Below are positions 18,859-31,873 of a stretch of DNA of 64,000 nt, piece after piece. Source of the DNA: an uncultured SAR86 cluster bacterium. Its GTDB lineage: Bacteria; Pseudomonadota; Gammaproteobacteria; Magnimaribacterales; D2472. Position 1 is the stretch's first letter. Every line of letters begins with the position of its first letter. The stretch is taken from NCBI GenBank assembly GCA_902622845.1, contig CACNRI010000002.1, forward strand, positions 124,001 through 188,000, read 5' to 3'. The notes beneath the pieces were generated by a model. The model did not search any database. It worked only from the letters and a program-made list of their open reading frames with translations, and had not been told where the DNA came from. Both the position numbers and the translations under genes were made by a program.

Positions 18859-20751
18859 ATGTTAGGTGAAATAAGTCACTTCTTAGCTTTTTCCTCATCA
18901 ATTGTGTTTTTGGCCTGCTTTGTTCTAGCTTTCTTGTCCTATTCCTCAAATACTAACAGCATAAGTATTTTTGTTCCCAAGGTTTTTGTATTGGGATCAT
19001 TAACATTAATTACTTCATTTTTACTATTTGTTTATTTAGCAATAATCGATGATTTCTCTATGGCTTACATAGCGAGTCACTCAAACTCAAATCTTCCAAC
19101 CTTTTATAAAGTTACTTCAATATGGAGCGCACATGAAGGTTCACTATTTCTTTGGGTTTTAATAATTTCTTTATGGGGCCTATTTTTCTTAATATTTAGA
19201 AATCGTTCAACAACGACTTTTTATCCTCAAACAATAGGGATAATTTCATTAGTGGTAGCATGCTTCCTTCTTTTTTTATTATTCATTTCAAGTCCATTTG
19301 AAAGAATCTTGCCTTTTGGAGTTCCCGATGGAGCTGACATTAATCCCATCTTGCAAGATCCAGCTTTAGCAATTCACCCACCAATGCTTTATTTCGGTTA
19401 CATTGGTTTTGTTATTCCTTTTGCATTTGTTACAGCTTTTCTAATAAGTGGAAGGTTTGAAAAGTTTCCAATTGCAGAAATTAAGAGTTTTATATTGTCA
19501 TCTTGGATATTTCTTACAATTGGAATAGCTCTTGGAAGTTGGTGGGCTTATTACGAACTTGGTTGGGGTGGCTATTGGTTTTGGGATCCAGTGGAAAATG
19601 TTGCTCTGATGCCTTGGTTGGCAGGGACAGCGCTTCTCCATACAGTTTACGTTTCTTCTAGATCAAAGAATCTAATAGCATGGACAATATTTTTATCAAT
19701 TCTTGCATTTACGCTGAGTTTATTTGGAGCTTTCATTGTTAGATCTGGGATAATTGATAGCGTTCACTCATTTGCAAATGACCCAACAAGAGGTTTGTAC
19801 TTGCTTGGAATGTCTGCATTCTTAATTACTGGCCCAATTATGCTTTTTGTTAAAAATTTATCAAGAATCTTATCTATTAATAAGGTAAAAGACTTTTCTA
19901 AAGAATTTTTTATTGGTGCAAACAATATCTTTTTCATTACCGCAGTATTTATTATTTTCTTAGGCATATCCTATCCATTAATACTAGAAGCGTTTTCAGA
20001 TTCTAGAGTTTCAGTAGGAAGTCCTTTCTACAATAAAGTATTTGCCCCACTAACCTTTATAACCTCTTTATTCTTGGTTTTTTCAACTTATTCAATATGG
20101 TCTCGCGATATACCTATAATGAGAATCATAAAATCTTCAACAGTAATCTTTGCTTTAACGATATTGTCTTCCATCGCGATCATATTTTTTCTAGATAGTT
20201 TTGAGTGGTGGCTAATAGGAGGTATTTTTTTTGGTAACTTAATTCTTATAAGATACATATTATTGATTATTGATTCTGTTATTTCTAAAAAATACTTTAA
20301 TCAAGGGAGTGCAATAGCACATATAGGTTTTGCACTATTGATCATCTCTATTTCATTAAATGCTGCTCTCAGCAGTGAAAGAACATTTAGCATGAGTGTC
20401 GGAGATGAAGTTAAATTTAATGAGAATACAATTGAGTTTGATAAGATTTCATTACAAAAAAGTTCTAACTTTGAATCCCTTTCTGCAGACTTTATTTTTT
20501 CAAATGGAGATGATACTTTTAAGCTTTATCCAGAAAAAAGAAAATATTTTGTAAGAGGTGAAATTACAACTGAATCAGATATATCCATAAAGCCTATAAA
20601 AGATATATATATAACAATTGGCGAGCAGCAATCCAGCGGCAAATGGATAGTTAATGTACAAGAAAACTATTTTGTTAGATTGATTTGGATTTCTGCAATA
20701 ATAATGAGCTTAGGCGCAGTTTTAGTGATCAGAAGAAAAATTTATGTTTGA
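18859..20751 (+). CDS. ccmF: heme lyase CcmF
   Basis: WSAHEGSLFLWV, AIHPPMLYFGYIGF, YYELGWGGYWFWDPVENVALMPWL. Confidence 0.97.
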   Translation: MLGEISHFLAFSSSIVFLACFVLAFLSYSSNTNSISIFVPKVFVLGSLTLITSFLLFVYLAIIDDFSMAYIASHSNSNLPTFYKVTSIWSAHEGSLFLWVLIISLWGLFFLIFRNRSTTTFYPQTIGIISLVVACFLLFLLFISSPFERILPFGVPDGADINPILQDPALAIHPPMLYFGYIGFVIPFAFVTAFLISGRFEKFPIAEIKSFILSSWIFLTIGIALGSWWAYYELGWGGYWFWDPVENVALMPWLAGTALLHTVYVSSRSKNLIAWTIFLSILAFTLSLFGAFIVRSGIIDSVHSFANDPTRGLYLLGMSAFLITGPIMLFVKNLSRILSINKVKDFSKEFFIGANNIFFITAVFIIFLGISYPLILEAFSDSRVSVGSPFYNKVFAPLTFITSLFLVFSTYSIWSRDIPIMRIIKSSTVIFALTILSSIAIIFFLDSFEWWLIGGIFFGNLILIRYILLIIDSVISKKYFNQGSAIAHIGFALLIISISLNAALSSERTFSMSVGDEVKFNENTIEFDKISLQKSSNFESLSADFIFSNGDDTFKLYPEKRKYFVRGEITTESDISIKPIKDIYITIGEQQSSGKWIVNVQENYFVRLIWISAIIMSLGAVLVIRRKIYV

Positions 20752-21265
20752 GTCAACTTTGAGAACCTTAATAGTAATTATATTTTTATCAGCTGTTATT
20801 CTTTTTACATCTTTAATAAGAAATAATAATAACAGCCAGTCTCAAGCAGATCTCAATACTCCATTACCTGAATTTACTCTTGGGACTCTTCATTTAGAAA
20901 AAAAGATTACAAATGAGGATTTAGAAGATCTTTTTGTGCTTAATGTTTGGGCAAGTTGGTGCATAACTTGTAGAGTTGAGCATCCATTCTTAGAAGAGAT
21001 ATCAAAAACAATTCCTATCATTGGACTAAATTATAAGGATGAAAAGAACAATGCTACTGACTGGTTAAATAAGCTTGGAGATCCATATATTTTTTCTCTA
21101 TATGATTATTATGGAGAGCTTGCACTTGATTTAGGCGTAACAGGAGCTCCAGAAACATTTTTAGTTCATAAAGGAAGAATAATTTCACATCATGTCGGCG
21201 AAGTAAATCAGAAGGTGTGGAGCTCTAAATTTTTATCAAAAATAAATCAAATTAATAATGATTAG
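20744..21265 (+). CDS. ccmG: thiol:disulfide interchange protein CcmG/DsbE
   Basis: LNVWASWCITCRVEHPFL thioredoxin motif, GVTGAPETFLV. Confidence 0.93.
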   Translation: MFESTLRTLIVIIFLSAVILFTSLIRNNNNSQSQADLNTPLPEFTLGTLHLEKKITNEDLEDLFVLNVWASWCITCRVEHPFLEEISKTIPIIGLNYKDEKNNATDWLNKLGDPYIFSLYDYYGELALDLGVTGAPETFLVHKGRIISHHVGEVNQKVWSSKFLSKINQINND

Positions 21266-21626
21266 GCTCATTACTATCTCCATGATTTTTTCAGTATATA
21301 CAGCTGCGGAATCTCTTTTCATTTTTAATTCTGATGAAGATGAGGCTAGATACTACCAAATTATAAACGAGATTAGATGCCCAAAATGCACTAGTGGCTC
21401 ATTATCAAGCAGCAATGCACCAATATCTGAAGACCTTAAGAGAAAGATTTATGAGCTCATTCAAGAGGGCCGCTCTGATCAAGAAATTAAAGATTATGTT
21501 GTTCAACGATATGGAAAAGATTCATTGTATGAGCCGGACTTCTCAGAGAATTTATTTTTATGGTTAAGTCCCGTTATATTTCTGATCCTAATAGCTGTTA
21601 GTGTCCTGCTAATAAGAAGAAGATGA
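21258..21626 (+). CDS. ccmH: cytochrome c maturation protein CcmH
   Basis: INEIRCPKCTSGSLSSSNAPISEDLKRKIYELI..GRSDQEIKDYVVQRYG. Confidence 0.93.
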   Translation: MIRLITISMIFSVYTAAESLFIFNSDEDEARYYQIINEIRCPKCTSGSLSSSNAPISEDLKRKIYELIQEGRSDQEIKDYVVQRYGKDSLYEPDFSENLFLWLSPVIFLILIAVSVLLIRRR

Positions 21627-22405
21627 TGATATTGAGTTTAATAATTTCTTTTTTAATTGCTGCGCCATTCTTTTTATATATTTTTAATATTGGAAATAGG
21701 GCGAGATCGCTTGCCCTTTTCTTTGGCTTATTAATTATTTTCATTCCCTCTTTCCTTTTTTTGAGTAAATACTCTGTAATTGGCTCATCAAAGGAGATAA
21801 TTCTTGTTAGCGAAGTGAATTCTAAGATAATTTCGGGCGAGGCTTTAAAAACATCAGATTTAAAAAAAATAAGAAACTTTGCTCCTGAGGATGAGCTAGT
21901 TTTATGGTTTGAAGAGATTATAAGAAAGTCCATTCAAGAAAATAATTTAGATACTGCAGAACTCACTCTTAGATATGCTGAAGAAGATTTTATGCAATCT
22001 GGTAATGAGACCTCCTATTATTTTCTTTTTTCACTTTTAAGAGATAAAAAATTTCCTCAATTTGCTTCTGCGTCAATCACATTAGATATCTCTGATCTAC
22101 CCAAATGCGCCATTGAAAACTCTGTCTTTAAGATTTTTATCAATGATGGACCTCTTATTCCTTTAGCAATCTCACAAAATAACTCCAGTGAGGTTGCTCA
22201 CAAGATTACAAATGCTAATTCTCCAATTCCTGGATTTGATATATCTTCTGCATTTATGAATGAATCTACTCTTCGAATTATCTCCAAAGTAATTTGTAAG
22301 AATGATGATATTTTTGAGGCAAAAAGACTGTTTAAATTGTCCAAAAATGATGTGAATGTGACCTATAAAATCCCTTCAAATCAATGGTTAATAGCCCTTA
22401 AATAA
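21623..22405 (+). CDS. CcmI-like c-type cytochrome biogenesis protein
   Basis: Two N-terminal TM segments and helical region; last gene of ccm operon. Confidence 0.6.
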   Translation: MMILSLIISFLIAAPFFLYIFNIGNRARSLALFFGLLIIFIPSFLFLSKYSVIGSSKEIILVSEVNSKIISGEALKTSDLKKIRNFAPEDELVLWFEEIIRKSIQENNLDTAELTLRYAEEDFMQSGNETSYYFLFSLLRDKKFPQFASASITLDISDLPKCAIENSVFKIFINDGPLIPLAISQNNSSEVAHKITNANSPIPGFDISSAFMNESTLRIISKVICKNDDIFEAKRLFKLSKNDVNVTYKIPSNQWLIALK

Positions 22406-22437
22406 GGTAAAATAAGCATTTAATTTATTGATATTTT

Positions 22438-24624
22438 TTGATGCAGCTTAAGCACATTAAATTGGCTGGTTTCAAAAGTTTCGTGGATCCCACGAGGATA
22501 TCTTTCCCAACAAATATGGTAGCCGTTGTAGGTCCAAATGGATGTGGAAAATCTAATATTATCGATGCTGTCAGATGGGTGCTTGGTGAACTCTCAGCAA
22601 AAAATCTCAGAGGCGATTCAATGTCAGATGTTATTTTTAATGGATCTGAGCAAAGAAAGCCATCTGGGCAGTGTAGTATTGAACTTTTATTTGATAACTC
22701 AAGTGGAAAAGTTGGAGGCGAGTATGCAGCTTTCAATGAGATATCCGTAAAAAGAGTTATGACTAGAGATAGTCAATCAAGTTATTACATCAATAACACT
22801 AAGTGCAGAAGGAAAGATGTTCAGGATATTTTTCTTGGAACAGGGCTTGGCCCAAGCAGTTATGCAATTATCGAGCAAGGAATGGTTTCCTCTTTGGTAA
22901 GTGCAAAGCCTGAGGAGTTAAGAACACACATCGAAGAGGCTGCAGGGGTTTCAAAATATAGAGAAAGAAGAAAGGAAACAGAAAGCAGAATAAAAAAGAC
23001 AAAGGAAAACTTATCTAGAGTCAATGACATCAGAGATGAAATTGGAAGATTGATAAGAAGATTAGAAAGCCAGGCTAAAGCTGCTGATAGATACAAAGAT
23101 TATAAAAATCAAGAAAAAGAAAAAGAGTTGAATGTTGCTATCCTGTTTTCTCTTGATGCCAGAGACAAAAGAGATCTTTTGAATAATAATCTCGCAGCGC
23201 TTCAAAAGGATGAGTCTATAAAAGAATCAGAAGTTTCAGTAAAGCAAGCTAAGCTTGATCAATACAAAACAGAGCATGAATCAGTTCTTTCTAAATATGA
23301 AGATGCACAGAAAAAGTTTTATGAGGTTGGGTCAGAAATAGCGAGGTTTGAACAGAATCTTCAAAATATTAGAACAACTAAAGATAATACGACGAGAGAA
23401 CTTGAGAGAGTAAAAGCGGCTTATGAAGATGCTCTTGAAAAAGCTTCAGATTTTGAAAACTTGTCTCCCAAAGAGAAGGCTATTCACTTAATAGATGAAA
23501 TTATTTCTAAAATCTCTATTCCTGAAATCAAAAGCAAAGCAGAACAACTTAAAGATATATTGCTCAGCATATTCAATATTGTTCTTAAACAGTCTAAAGA
23601 AATTAGCGATGAATATCTAAACCAGCAAGAAAACCTAGAGACAGAACTTAAGAAAACAACGCAAAGCTCAAAAGAAATTTCTACAAAACTTCAAGAGCTT
23701 ATAGAGACAAGTGCCTCTGCAGAAGCTGAGTTAAACTCTATTAGAAAAGACCAACAAGAAGTAGATAGAGAAATAAGAAGATTGGAAAATGAAAAAAGTG
23801 TTTCCCTATTGGATCTTAAAGCAATTCAGGAAAAAATAACCAATACAAAAATTGAAATAAGTTCTCATAGTGTTCATCTTGAAAATTCATCAAAAAGAAT
23901 ATCTGAATCGGGAATTGATATTAATGATATTGACAGAGCCAACTATCAAGATTTATCAATAGAAGAACTTCAATCGGAACTTGAGACCATTAGATCTAAA
24001 ATTATCAGATTGGGTGCCATCAATTTAGCAGCTCCAGATGAAATTGCTGAGGAGAGAAAAAGAAAAGATGAGTTGGATAAGCAAAATGAAGACTTAGAAG
24101 AAGCACTTGAGAAGTTAAACAAGGCCATTTCACAAATCGATAAAGAGACTAAAGAAAAATTTATTGAGAGTTTTGATGCAGTAAATAAAAGATTGAAATC
24201 TATCTTCCCAATAATGTTTGGAGGAGGTAATGCAGAGTTATCTCTTACTGATAATAGCTACCTAAATGCTGGTGTTAAGCTTATGGCTCGCCCACCAGGT
24301 AAAAAGAATTCGACTCTTTCGCAGTTATCAGGTGGAGAAAAGGCTATGACCGCTTTAGCTTTAGTCTTTGCTTTGTTTGAATTAAATCCTGCACCTTTTT
24401 GCCTACTCGATGAAGTTGATGCGCCGCTTGATGATCTAAATACTTCAAGATTTATCAATATGGTTGAAGAAATGTCAAAGAAAATTCAGTTTATCTTTAT
24501 AACCCATAACAAGGTATCAATGGAAAAAAGTGACCACCTAATGGGAGTTACAATGCAAGAAGCTGGTGTTTCCAGAGTCGTGTCTGTTGATGTTAATCAA
24601 GCAGTAGAGTTCGCAGCCCAATAA
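22438..24624 (+). CDS. smc: chromosome segregation protein SMC, short form apparently lacking the hinge domain
   Basis: N-terminal IKLAGFKSFVDPTRI, GPNGCGKSNIIDAVRWVLGE; C-terminal LSGGEKAMTALALVFALF...FCLLDEVDAPLDD; only 728 aa. Confidence 0.92.
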   Translation: MMQLKHIKLAGFKSFVDPTRISFPTNMVAVVGPNGCGKSNIIDAVRWVLGELSAKNLRGDSMSDVIFNGSEQRKPSGQCSIELLFDNSSGKVGGEYAAFNEISVKRVMTRDSQSSYYINNTKCRRKDVQDIFLGTGLGPSSYAIIEQGMVSSLVSAKPEELRTHIEEAAGVSKYRERRKETESRIKKTKENLSRVNDIRDEIGRLIRRLESQAKAADRYKDYKNQEKEKELNVAILFSLDARDKRDLLNNNLAALQKDESIKESEVSVKQAKLDQYKTEHESVLSKYEDAQKKFYEVGSEIARFEQNLQNIRTTKDNTTRELERVKAAYEDALEKASDFENLSPKEKAIHLIDEIISKISIPEIKSKAEQLKDILLSIFNIVLKQSKEISDEYLNQQENLETELKKTTQSSKEISTKLQELIETSASAEAELNSIRKDQQEVDREIRRLENEKSVSLLDLKAIQEKITNTKIEISSHSVHLENSSKRISESGIDINDIDRANYQDLSIEELQSELETIRSKIIRLGAINLAAPDEIAEERKRKDELDKQNEDLEEALEKLNKAISQIDKETKEKFIESFDAVNKRLKSIFPIMFGGGNAELSLTDNSYLNAGVKLMARPPGKKNSTLSQLSGGEKAMTALALVFALFELNPAPFCLLDEVDAPLDDLNTSRFINMVEEMSKKIQFIFITHNKVSMEKSDHLMGVTMQEAGVSRVVSVDVNQAVEFAAQ

Positions 24625-25188
24625 ATGCTTTCAAATACTGAGATTTACTTAATAGGTTTAGGTTTTTTCTTAGCCATACTTGGGGCATTTCTTTATTTTA
24701 GAAAAGTATCTAATTCGAACAAAATGCTTTTGAAAGCAAAGCAGGCAAATTTAAAGGACTTTAGCTATAAAAGTGAAGCTTTCGCAAAGCAAGATTTAGT
24801 GATTCTATATTTATTTAGTATTGATGATAACTTCTTTGATATGAGTCAATTAAATGATTTTTTAATTAATTATGGATTACAAAAGAATGATGACTTCTTT
24901 TCTATTTATGACAATGATATTGAGAAATTTAGAGTGGCAAATGCCATAAAACCAGGCACTCTTAATGAAGATACTCAAACTCAAGCATTACTTTTAGCGA
25001 CTGATCTGGCTGCACAGGAAAACGCAACTGACAGTGTTGAGGATCTTTTAAGATTTGCTACAAAATTCTGTGAAAAGATATATGCAAATATTTGCGATTC
25101 AGACAGACAGCCACTTTCAGCAGAAAGTATAAAAGATCTAAAAATGCGAGCATCTCGTTATCTTTTAAATGATGAAGAGTCCAGTTAA
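24625..25188 (+). CDS. zipA: cell division protein ZipA-like
   Basis: N-terminal TM anchor and globular C-terminal domain; smc-zipA-ligA gene order. Confidence 0.65.
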   Translation: MLSNTEIYLIGLGFFLAILGAFLYFRKVSNSNKMLLKAKQANLKDFSYKSEAFAKQDLVILYLFSIDDNFFDMSQLNDFLINYGLQKNDDFFSIYDNDIEKFRVANAIKPGTLNEDTQTQALLLATDLAAQENATDSVEDLLRFATKFCEKIYANICDSDRQPLSAESIKDLKMRASRYLLNDEESS

Positions 25189-27793
<2,605 letters not shown>

Positions 27794-27848
27794 TCTTTTT
27801 TTATTTCAATAACTTGAATTTTCTAAATATGAACTGCATATTAGTATT

Positions 27849-28370
27849 ATGAATAATTTTAAAAATTTCCTTACGATAGCAACTGTAATTTTCTTAACCG
27901 GATGCGTCTCTAATCAATCTTTTTATCTAAAAGTTGATTCTGTGAATGGTTTTACACTTCTTAGTTATGAAGACTTTTATGTAGAAACTAATAGCGAGAA
28001 TTTATCCCCTGAAGTTAATCCAATTGTTCTTGAGGCAATTGAATCAAGATTAGTTAGTGAACTTGAATTAAGAGGCTTAGACTCTTCAAAAGACTCTAAT
28101 CTAGTTTTTGAGCTTTCAATTTCAGCCAAAGATGAGATTGAATCAAATAGATTTGGTCCCAGAAGCTATTACTATGATAGAAGATACTTTTACCTAGATG
28201 ATGATATTGAGACCGAAGAAAGATTTATTTTAAGGTTAACCATCAAAGACAAAGCTGAAGATAAATCATTGTGGACTGGTTTTACAAGCTGGAATCAAAA
28301 CAGGCTAAATGATTCAAGTGATACAGAAACAATACAAGCACTTGTAAACAGCCTTTTACAAGAACTATAG
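27849..28370 (+). CDS. DUF4136-like lipoprotein
   Basis: FLTGC lipobox; family assignment from overall pattern. Confidence 0.55.
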   Translation: MNNFKNFLTIATVIFLTGCVSNQSFYLKVDSVNGFTLLSYEDFYVETNSENLSPEVNPIVLEAIESRLVSELELRGLDSSKDSNLVFELSISAKDEIESNRFGPRSYYYDRRYFYLDDDIETEERFILRLTIKDKAEDKSLWTGFTSWNQNRLNDSSDTETIQALVNSLLQEL

Positions 28371-28372
28371 AT

Positions 28373-30145
28373 TTAAATATTAAGTAAAGTAAATATCTCT
28401 TTACCAAGAGGTATTTGCTTATCTTGTATTGCTGAGGAAACAATCTCTGCGAGGAAGGGGGCATAGGACAAACCCCTAGAACCGAGCCCTCCGATGCAAT
28501 AAATATTTTTTGCTCCAGGTATTTTTGATGCTATAGGAAGATTATTTTTAGCACTCACTCTTTCACCTTCCCACAGATCCTGTATCTTAAAAGACATATC
28601 TTTATTGCCAAAAATGGCATGATTTAATTTAACTTTCTCTTCAATATTTTCTTTTTTAAAATCTGTTGACTGTTCATATGTACTTCCGATCCAATTGGTG
28701 CCATTTACTTTTGGGATAATATATCCCAGATGATTGAGGGGCATTTTAATATTGAATAAATCCTTGTTGCTTATGCCTGCCATCTGCCCATAGCTAACCT
28801 TAAGATTGTCATTAAAATCTTTGAGGCCTTTTCCTGTGCAAACTGCAAGAGCATCATAAGATTTGCTTAGACCAGATTTAAAATGTACTTCAACTTTATT
28901 CTTTTCTTCAGTAAAGGAGACAAACTTCTCATTAAGTATGATTTTTATAAAGCGATGCTCTAGTAATTTCTTTTTTAATTCTAATGGTTGAAGAAATAGT
29001 CCTTTTTTTACATGCAGAGCTTTTTTTATCACACTAACTCCAAGCAAATCTTCTAATTCATCATCATTTAAGAGTTCAAATAAATCATCTCTTCTAAGAG
29101 TTAATATCTTAGAAATCCACTTATCTTTTATTTCATCTGATCCATAAAAAAGTAATCCCGTATTCTCAAAACCAAGAGTTTTAATATAAAAATTTAATGA
29201 AAAGAAATAAGAAGCAATTAAAAACTTGGACCTTGGGCTATTATCCAAAGAGAATTTTGGATACATGGAAGCAATTGGACCACCTGACGAACCCTTACTT
29301 AAGTCATCTAGAGCATCATATATATCAACTTCAATATTAGAATTTGCAAGGTTAAAAGCTAAGTTACTCCCAGAAAGACCAGCACCCAAAATTGCAATCT
29401 TCTTGATTTCATTAGATTTCTTGTTTTCTTCAAACTTTCTACCAACAATTCGATGTCTCTTAGTGCCAAACCCTGGCACTTTATTCACCTCGAAGCCATT
29501 TTCTAAAAGCGCTCTTCTTATCCTTCCTACCGAAGTAAAAGAGCTAAAAGATGAATCGCTAGAGCTTAGATCAAAGACCGCTTTTAAAACATCTTCTGTC
29601 CACATCTCAGGATTTTTCTTTGGATCAAACCCGTCTAAGAACCAGGCATCTATATTTGAAATGCAAATATCATTTATTGCTTTTTGAACATCTTCGGTTA
29701 CTAAAATTAATCTAATTTTAAGATCAGGTATCGAAATGCACTCGAAACCATTATGACCAACTACATCACATTCTTTAAAGATTTTGATTTCTTTTTTTAA
29801 GTTTGGGAATGCTTCCTCAAGCAGAACCAGATTTCTTTTTTCTAGTATTTTTTTATCAATTCCTATGTAATCAAGATTAAAGGACCTCTGTTTCTTCAAC
29901 CAACAATGCATCGTAGTTAAGAAATTTAAGCCTAAACCAAAACCCAGCTCACCAATAGTAAAACAACTCCCTGAGAAACTTTCCCACCTCTCTTCAAGGT
30001 TATTACCACCAATGTAGACTTCTTTTGATTCGTCAAACCCATTATCTTGAAAATATCTATCTTCATAATCTTTGGAAGCAATTGATCCTCCATCTAAGAT
30101 TGTGTTGTGGTGTTCTACTTTTAATGGATGATCGTTCACTTTCAA
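28373..30145 (-). CDS. mnmC: bifunctional tRNA (mnm5s2U34) biosynthesis protein MnmC (TTG start)
   Basis: GELGFGLGLNFL, WFLDGFDPKKNPEMW, IAILGAGLSGSNLAFNLA FAD motif, GGLGSRGLSYAP. Confidence 0.95.
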   Translation of the reverse strand: MKVNDHPLKVEHHNTILDGGSIASKDYEDRYFQDNGFDESKEVYIGGNNLEERWESFSGSCFTIGELGFGLGLNFLTTMHCWLKKQRSFNLDYIGIDKKILEKRNLVLLEEAFPNLKKEIKIFKECDVVGHNGFECISIPDLKIRLILVTEDVQKAINDICISNIDAWFLDGFDPKKNPEMWTEDVLKAVFDLSSSDSSFSSFTSVGRIRRALLENGFEVNKVPGFGTKRHRIVGRKFEENKKSNEIKKIAILGAGLSGSNLAFNLANSNIEVDIYDALDDLSKGSSGGPIASMYPKFSLDNSPRSKFLIASYFFSLNFYIKTLGFENTGLLFYGSDEIKDKWISKILTLRRDDLFELLNDDELEDLLGVSVIKKALHVKKGLFLQPLELKKKLLEHRFIKIILNEKFVSFTEEKNKVEVHFKSGLSKSYDALAVCTGKGLKDFNDNLKVSYGQMAGISNKDLFNIKMPLNHLGYIIPKVNGTNWIGSTYEQSTDFKKENIEEKVKLNHAIFGNKDMSFKIQDLWEGERVSAKNNLPIASKIPGAKNIYCIGGLGSRGLSYAPFLAEIVSSAIQDKQIPLGKEIFTLLNI

Positions 30146-30154
30146 GTTAGAATT

Positions 30155-31873
30155 ATGCTGAGGCTCTTAATGAGAAATTTCTTAATAATACCTATTTTAT
30201 TCATTTTTTTAGTAAGTTGTTCAAATTCAGAAGATTTTGATATTCCTAAAATTAGTAAGCTTGAAAAACTAGAGGAGCATTCAAATCAATTTATAAAGGG
30301 TATATATTCTTATGATAACGGAATTCATGTCGCGATTGGCTTTGGTATTGCTAACTCAATAATGGTAGAAGGAGAGGGAGGCAATATTATCATTGATACA
30401 ACTGATGATGTTTCTCAAGCTAAAGAAGTTTTAAGCGAATTCCAAAAGATTAATCAAAATCCAATTAAGGCAATTATATATACACACAACCATGGAGATC
30501 ATGTTTTTGGTGCCTCTGAATTTTATAATGCACAAGAGGAAAAACCCTTAGTAATTGCCCACTCAACAACAGCAGAGAAAGTCGAAAAGATTCTTGGAAT
30601 CATAAATCCAATTATTACCCTCAGAAGTGGAAAGATGTTTGGAACAAATCTTGATGATAATGAGCTTATTAATGTAGGTCTTGGTCCATATTTGAGTGCT
30701 GGAAGGAGTTCGCCAGGATATATTGCTCCAACATTGACCTTTGAAAAAGAGCTTAAGCTTGAAATAGCAGGACATGAGGTTGAGCTTTACCACGCTCCAG
30801 GAGAAACCGATGATCAATTGTTTGTATGGTTTCCGGAATTGTCTGCACTTATGCCCGGTGATAATTTTTACACAACATTTCCCAATCTTTATACCATCAG
30901 AGGTACCTCACATCGTGATGTTATAGGCTGGGTGAATAGTATTGATAAAATGAGATCGCTAGATCCACAATACCTTTTCCCGAGTCATACAATGCCAGTT
31001 GAAGGTGAGGAAATATCAAATGCACTAATTATTTATAGGGATGGCATGCAGTATGTTCATGACCAAACGGTTAGATTAATGAATAAAGGACTTACGCCAG
31101 ATGAGATTGTTGAGGAGCTTGAGCTGCCTCAAAATTTAAAAGAATCGCCTTACTTGGCTGAATTTTATGGAACTGTTAGATATTCAGTTAGAAGTATTTT
31201 TAATGGGTATTTAGGATGGTTTAGTGGAGATTTAGCTGATTTAGATCCATTAAATATAGACGAGAGATCTCAAAAGATTTCTGATTTAGTAGGAGGTAAT
31301 GAAAATTTATTTTCTGAGCTGGCTAGAGCCAGTGATGCAGACGAGCATCAATGGGTCTTAGAGCTATCGAATATGTTAATTAGCTTGGACTTCAAGACTG
31401 AAGAAGTAATGAAAATAAGGAATAAGTCAGTCATGCAGATTGGTATTCATGAAACTAACCCACCAAAGAGAAATTTTTTCCTTTCTTCTGCAAAAGAGTT
31501 CATGGAAGGTAGAGATCCAGCCATAGGATTGTCTAACAGCGATACACTTTATCAGATTCCTGTAGAGAACTTTTTCAGCATTTTATCAGTTAGGCTAAAT
31601 CCTTCTAAAGTTGAAGGAGAGTTAACGAAAGGATGTTTCATTTTTGATAATGAGAAAAAGATTAAAACTACTATAAGAAACCAAGTATTAGAGATTTCAT
31701 CGTATTTTGAAGAAGAAGGCTGCGATTTTATTGTTTTAAGTGAAGAAATAACTTTCAAAGAGGTATTAGCTGGAATAAAGGGACCTATAAAAACTTTAGG
31801 CGCTGGTGAAATGGAAATGAAAAAAGGCAACTCAGTTGCCTTTCTCACTTATTTATCAAAATTTACTGATTAA
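30155..31873 (+). CDS. MBL-fold alkyl/aryl-sulfatase-like lipoprotein
   Basis: THNHGDHVFGA metal motif, HAPGETDDQLFVW, FYGTVRYSVRSIFNGYLGWFSGD dimerisation-domain-like segment; VSC lipobox; start reassigned to MLRLLMRN. Confidence 0.82.
   Translation: MLRLLMRNFLIIPILFIFLVSCSNSEDFDIPKISKLEKLEEHSNQFIKGIYSYDNGIHVAIGFGIANSIMVEGEGGNIIIDTTDDVSQAKEVLSEFQKINQNPIKAIIYTHNHGDHVFGASEFYNAQEEKPLVIAHSTTAEKVEKILGIINPIITLRSGKMFGTNLDDNELINVGLGPYLSAGRSSPGYIAPTLTFEKELKLEIAGHEVELYHAPGETDDQLFVWFPELSALMPGDNFYTTFPNLYTIRGTSHRDVIGWVNSIDKMRSLDPQYLFPSHTMPVEGEEISNALIIYRDGMQYVHDQTVRLMNKGLTPDEIVEELELPQNLKESPYLAEFYGTVRYSVRSIFNGYLGWFSGDLADLDPLNIDERSQKISDLVGGNENLFSELARASDADEHQWVLELSNMLISLDFKTEEVMKIRNKSVMQIGIHETNPPKRNFFLSSAKEFMEGRDPAIGLSNSDTLYQIPVENFFSILSVRLNPSKVEGELTKGCFIFDNEKKIKTTIRNQVLEISSYFEEEGCDFIVLSEEITFKEVLAGIKGPIKTLGAGEMEMKKGNSVAFLTYLSKFTD
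31823..31843 (-). terminator. Rho-independent terminator for the acyl-CoA dehydrogenase operon, located inside the convergent CDS
   Basis: Hairpin AAAGGCAACTCAGTTGCCTTT; minus-strand reading is followed by a T-run. Confidence 0.75.
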
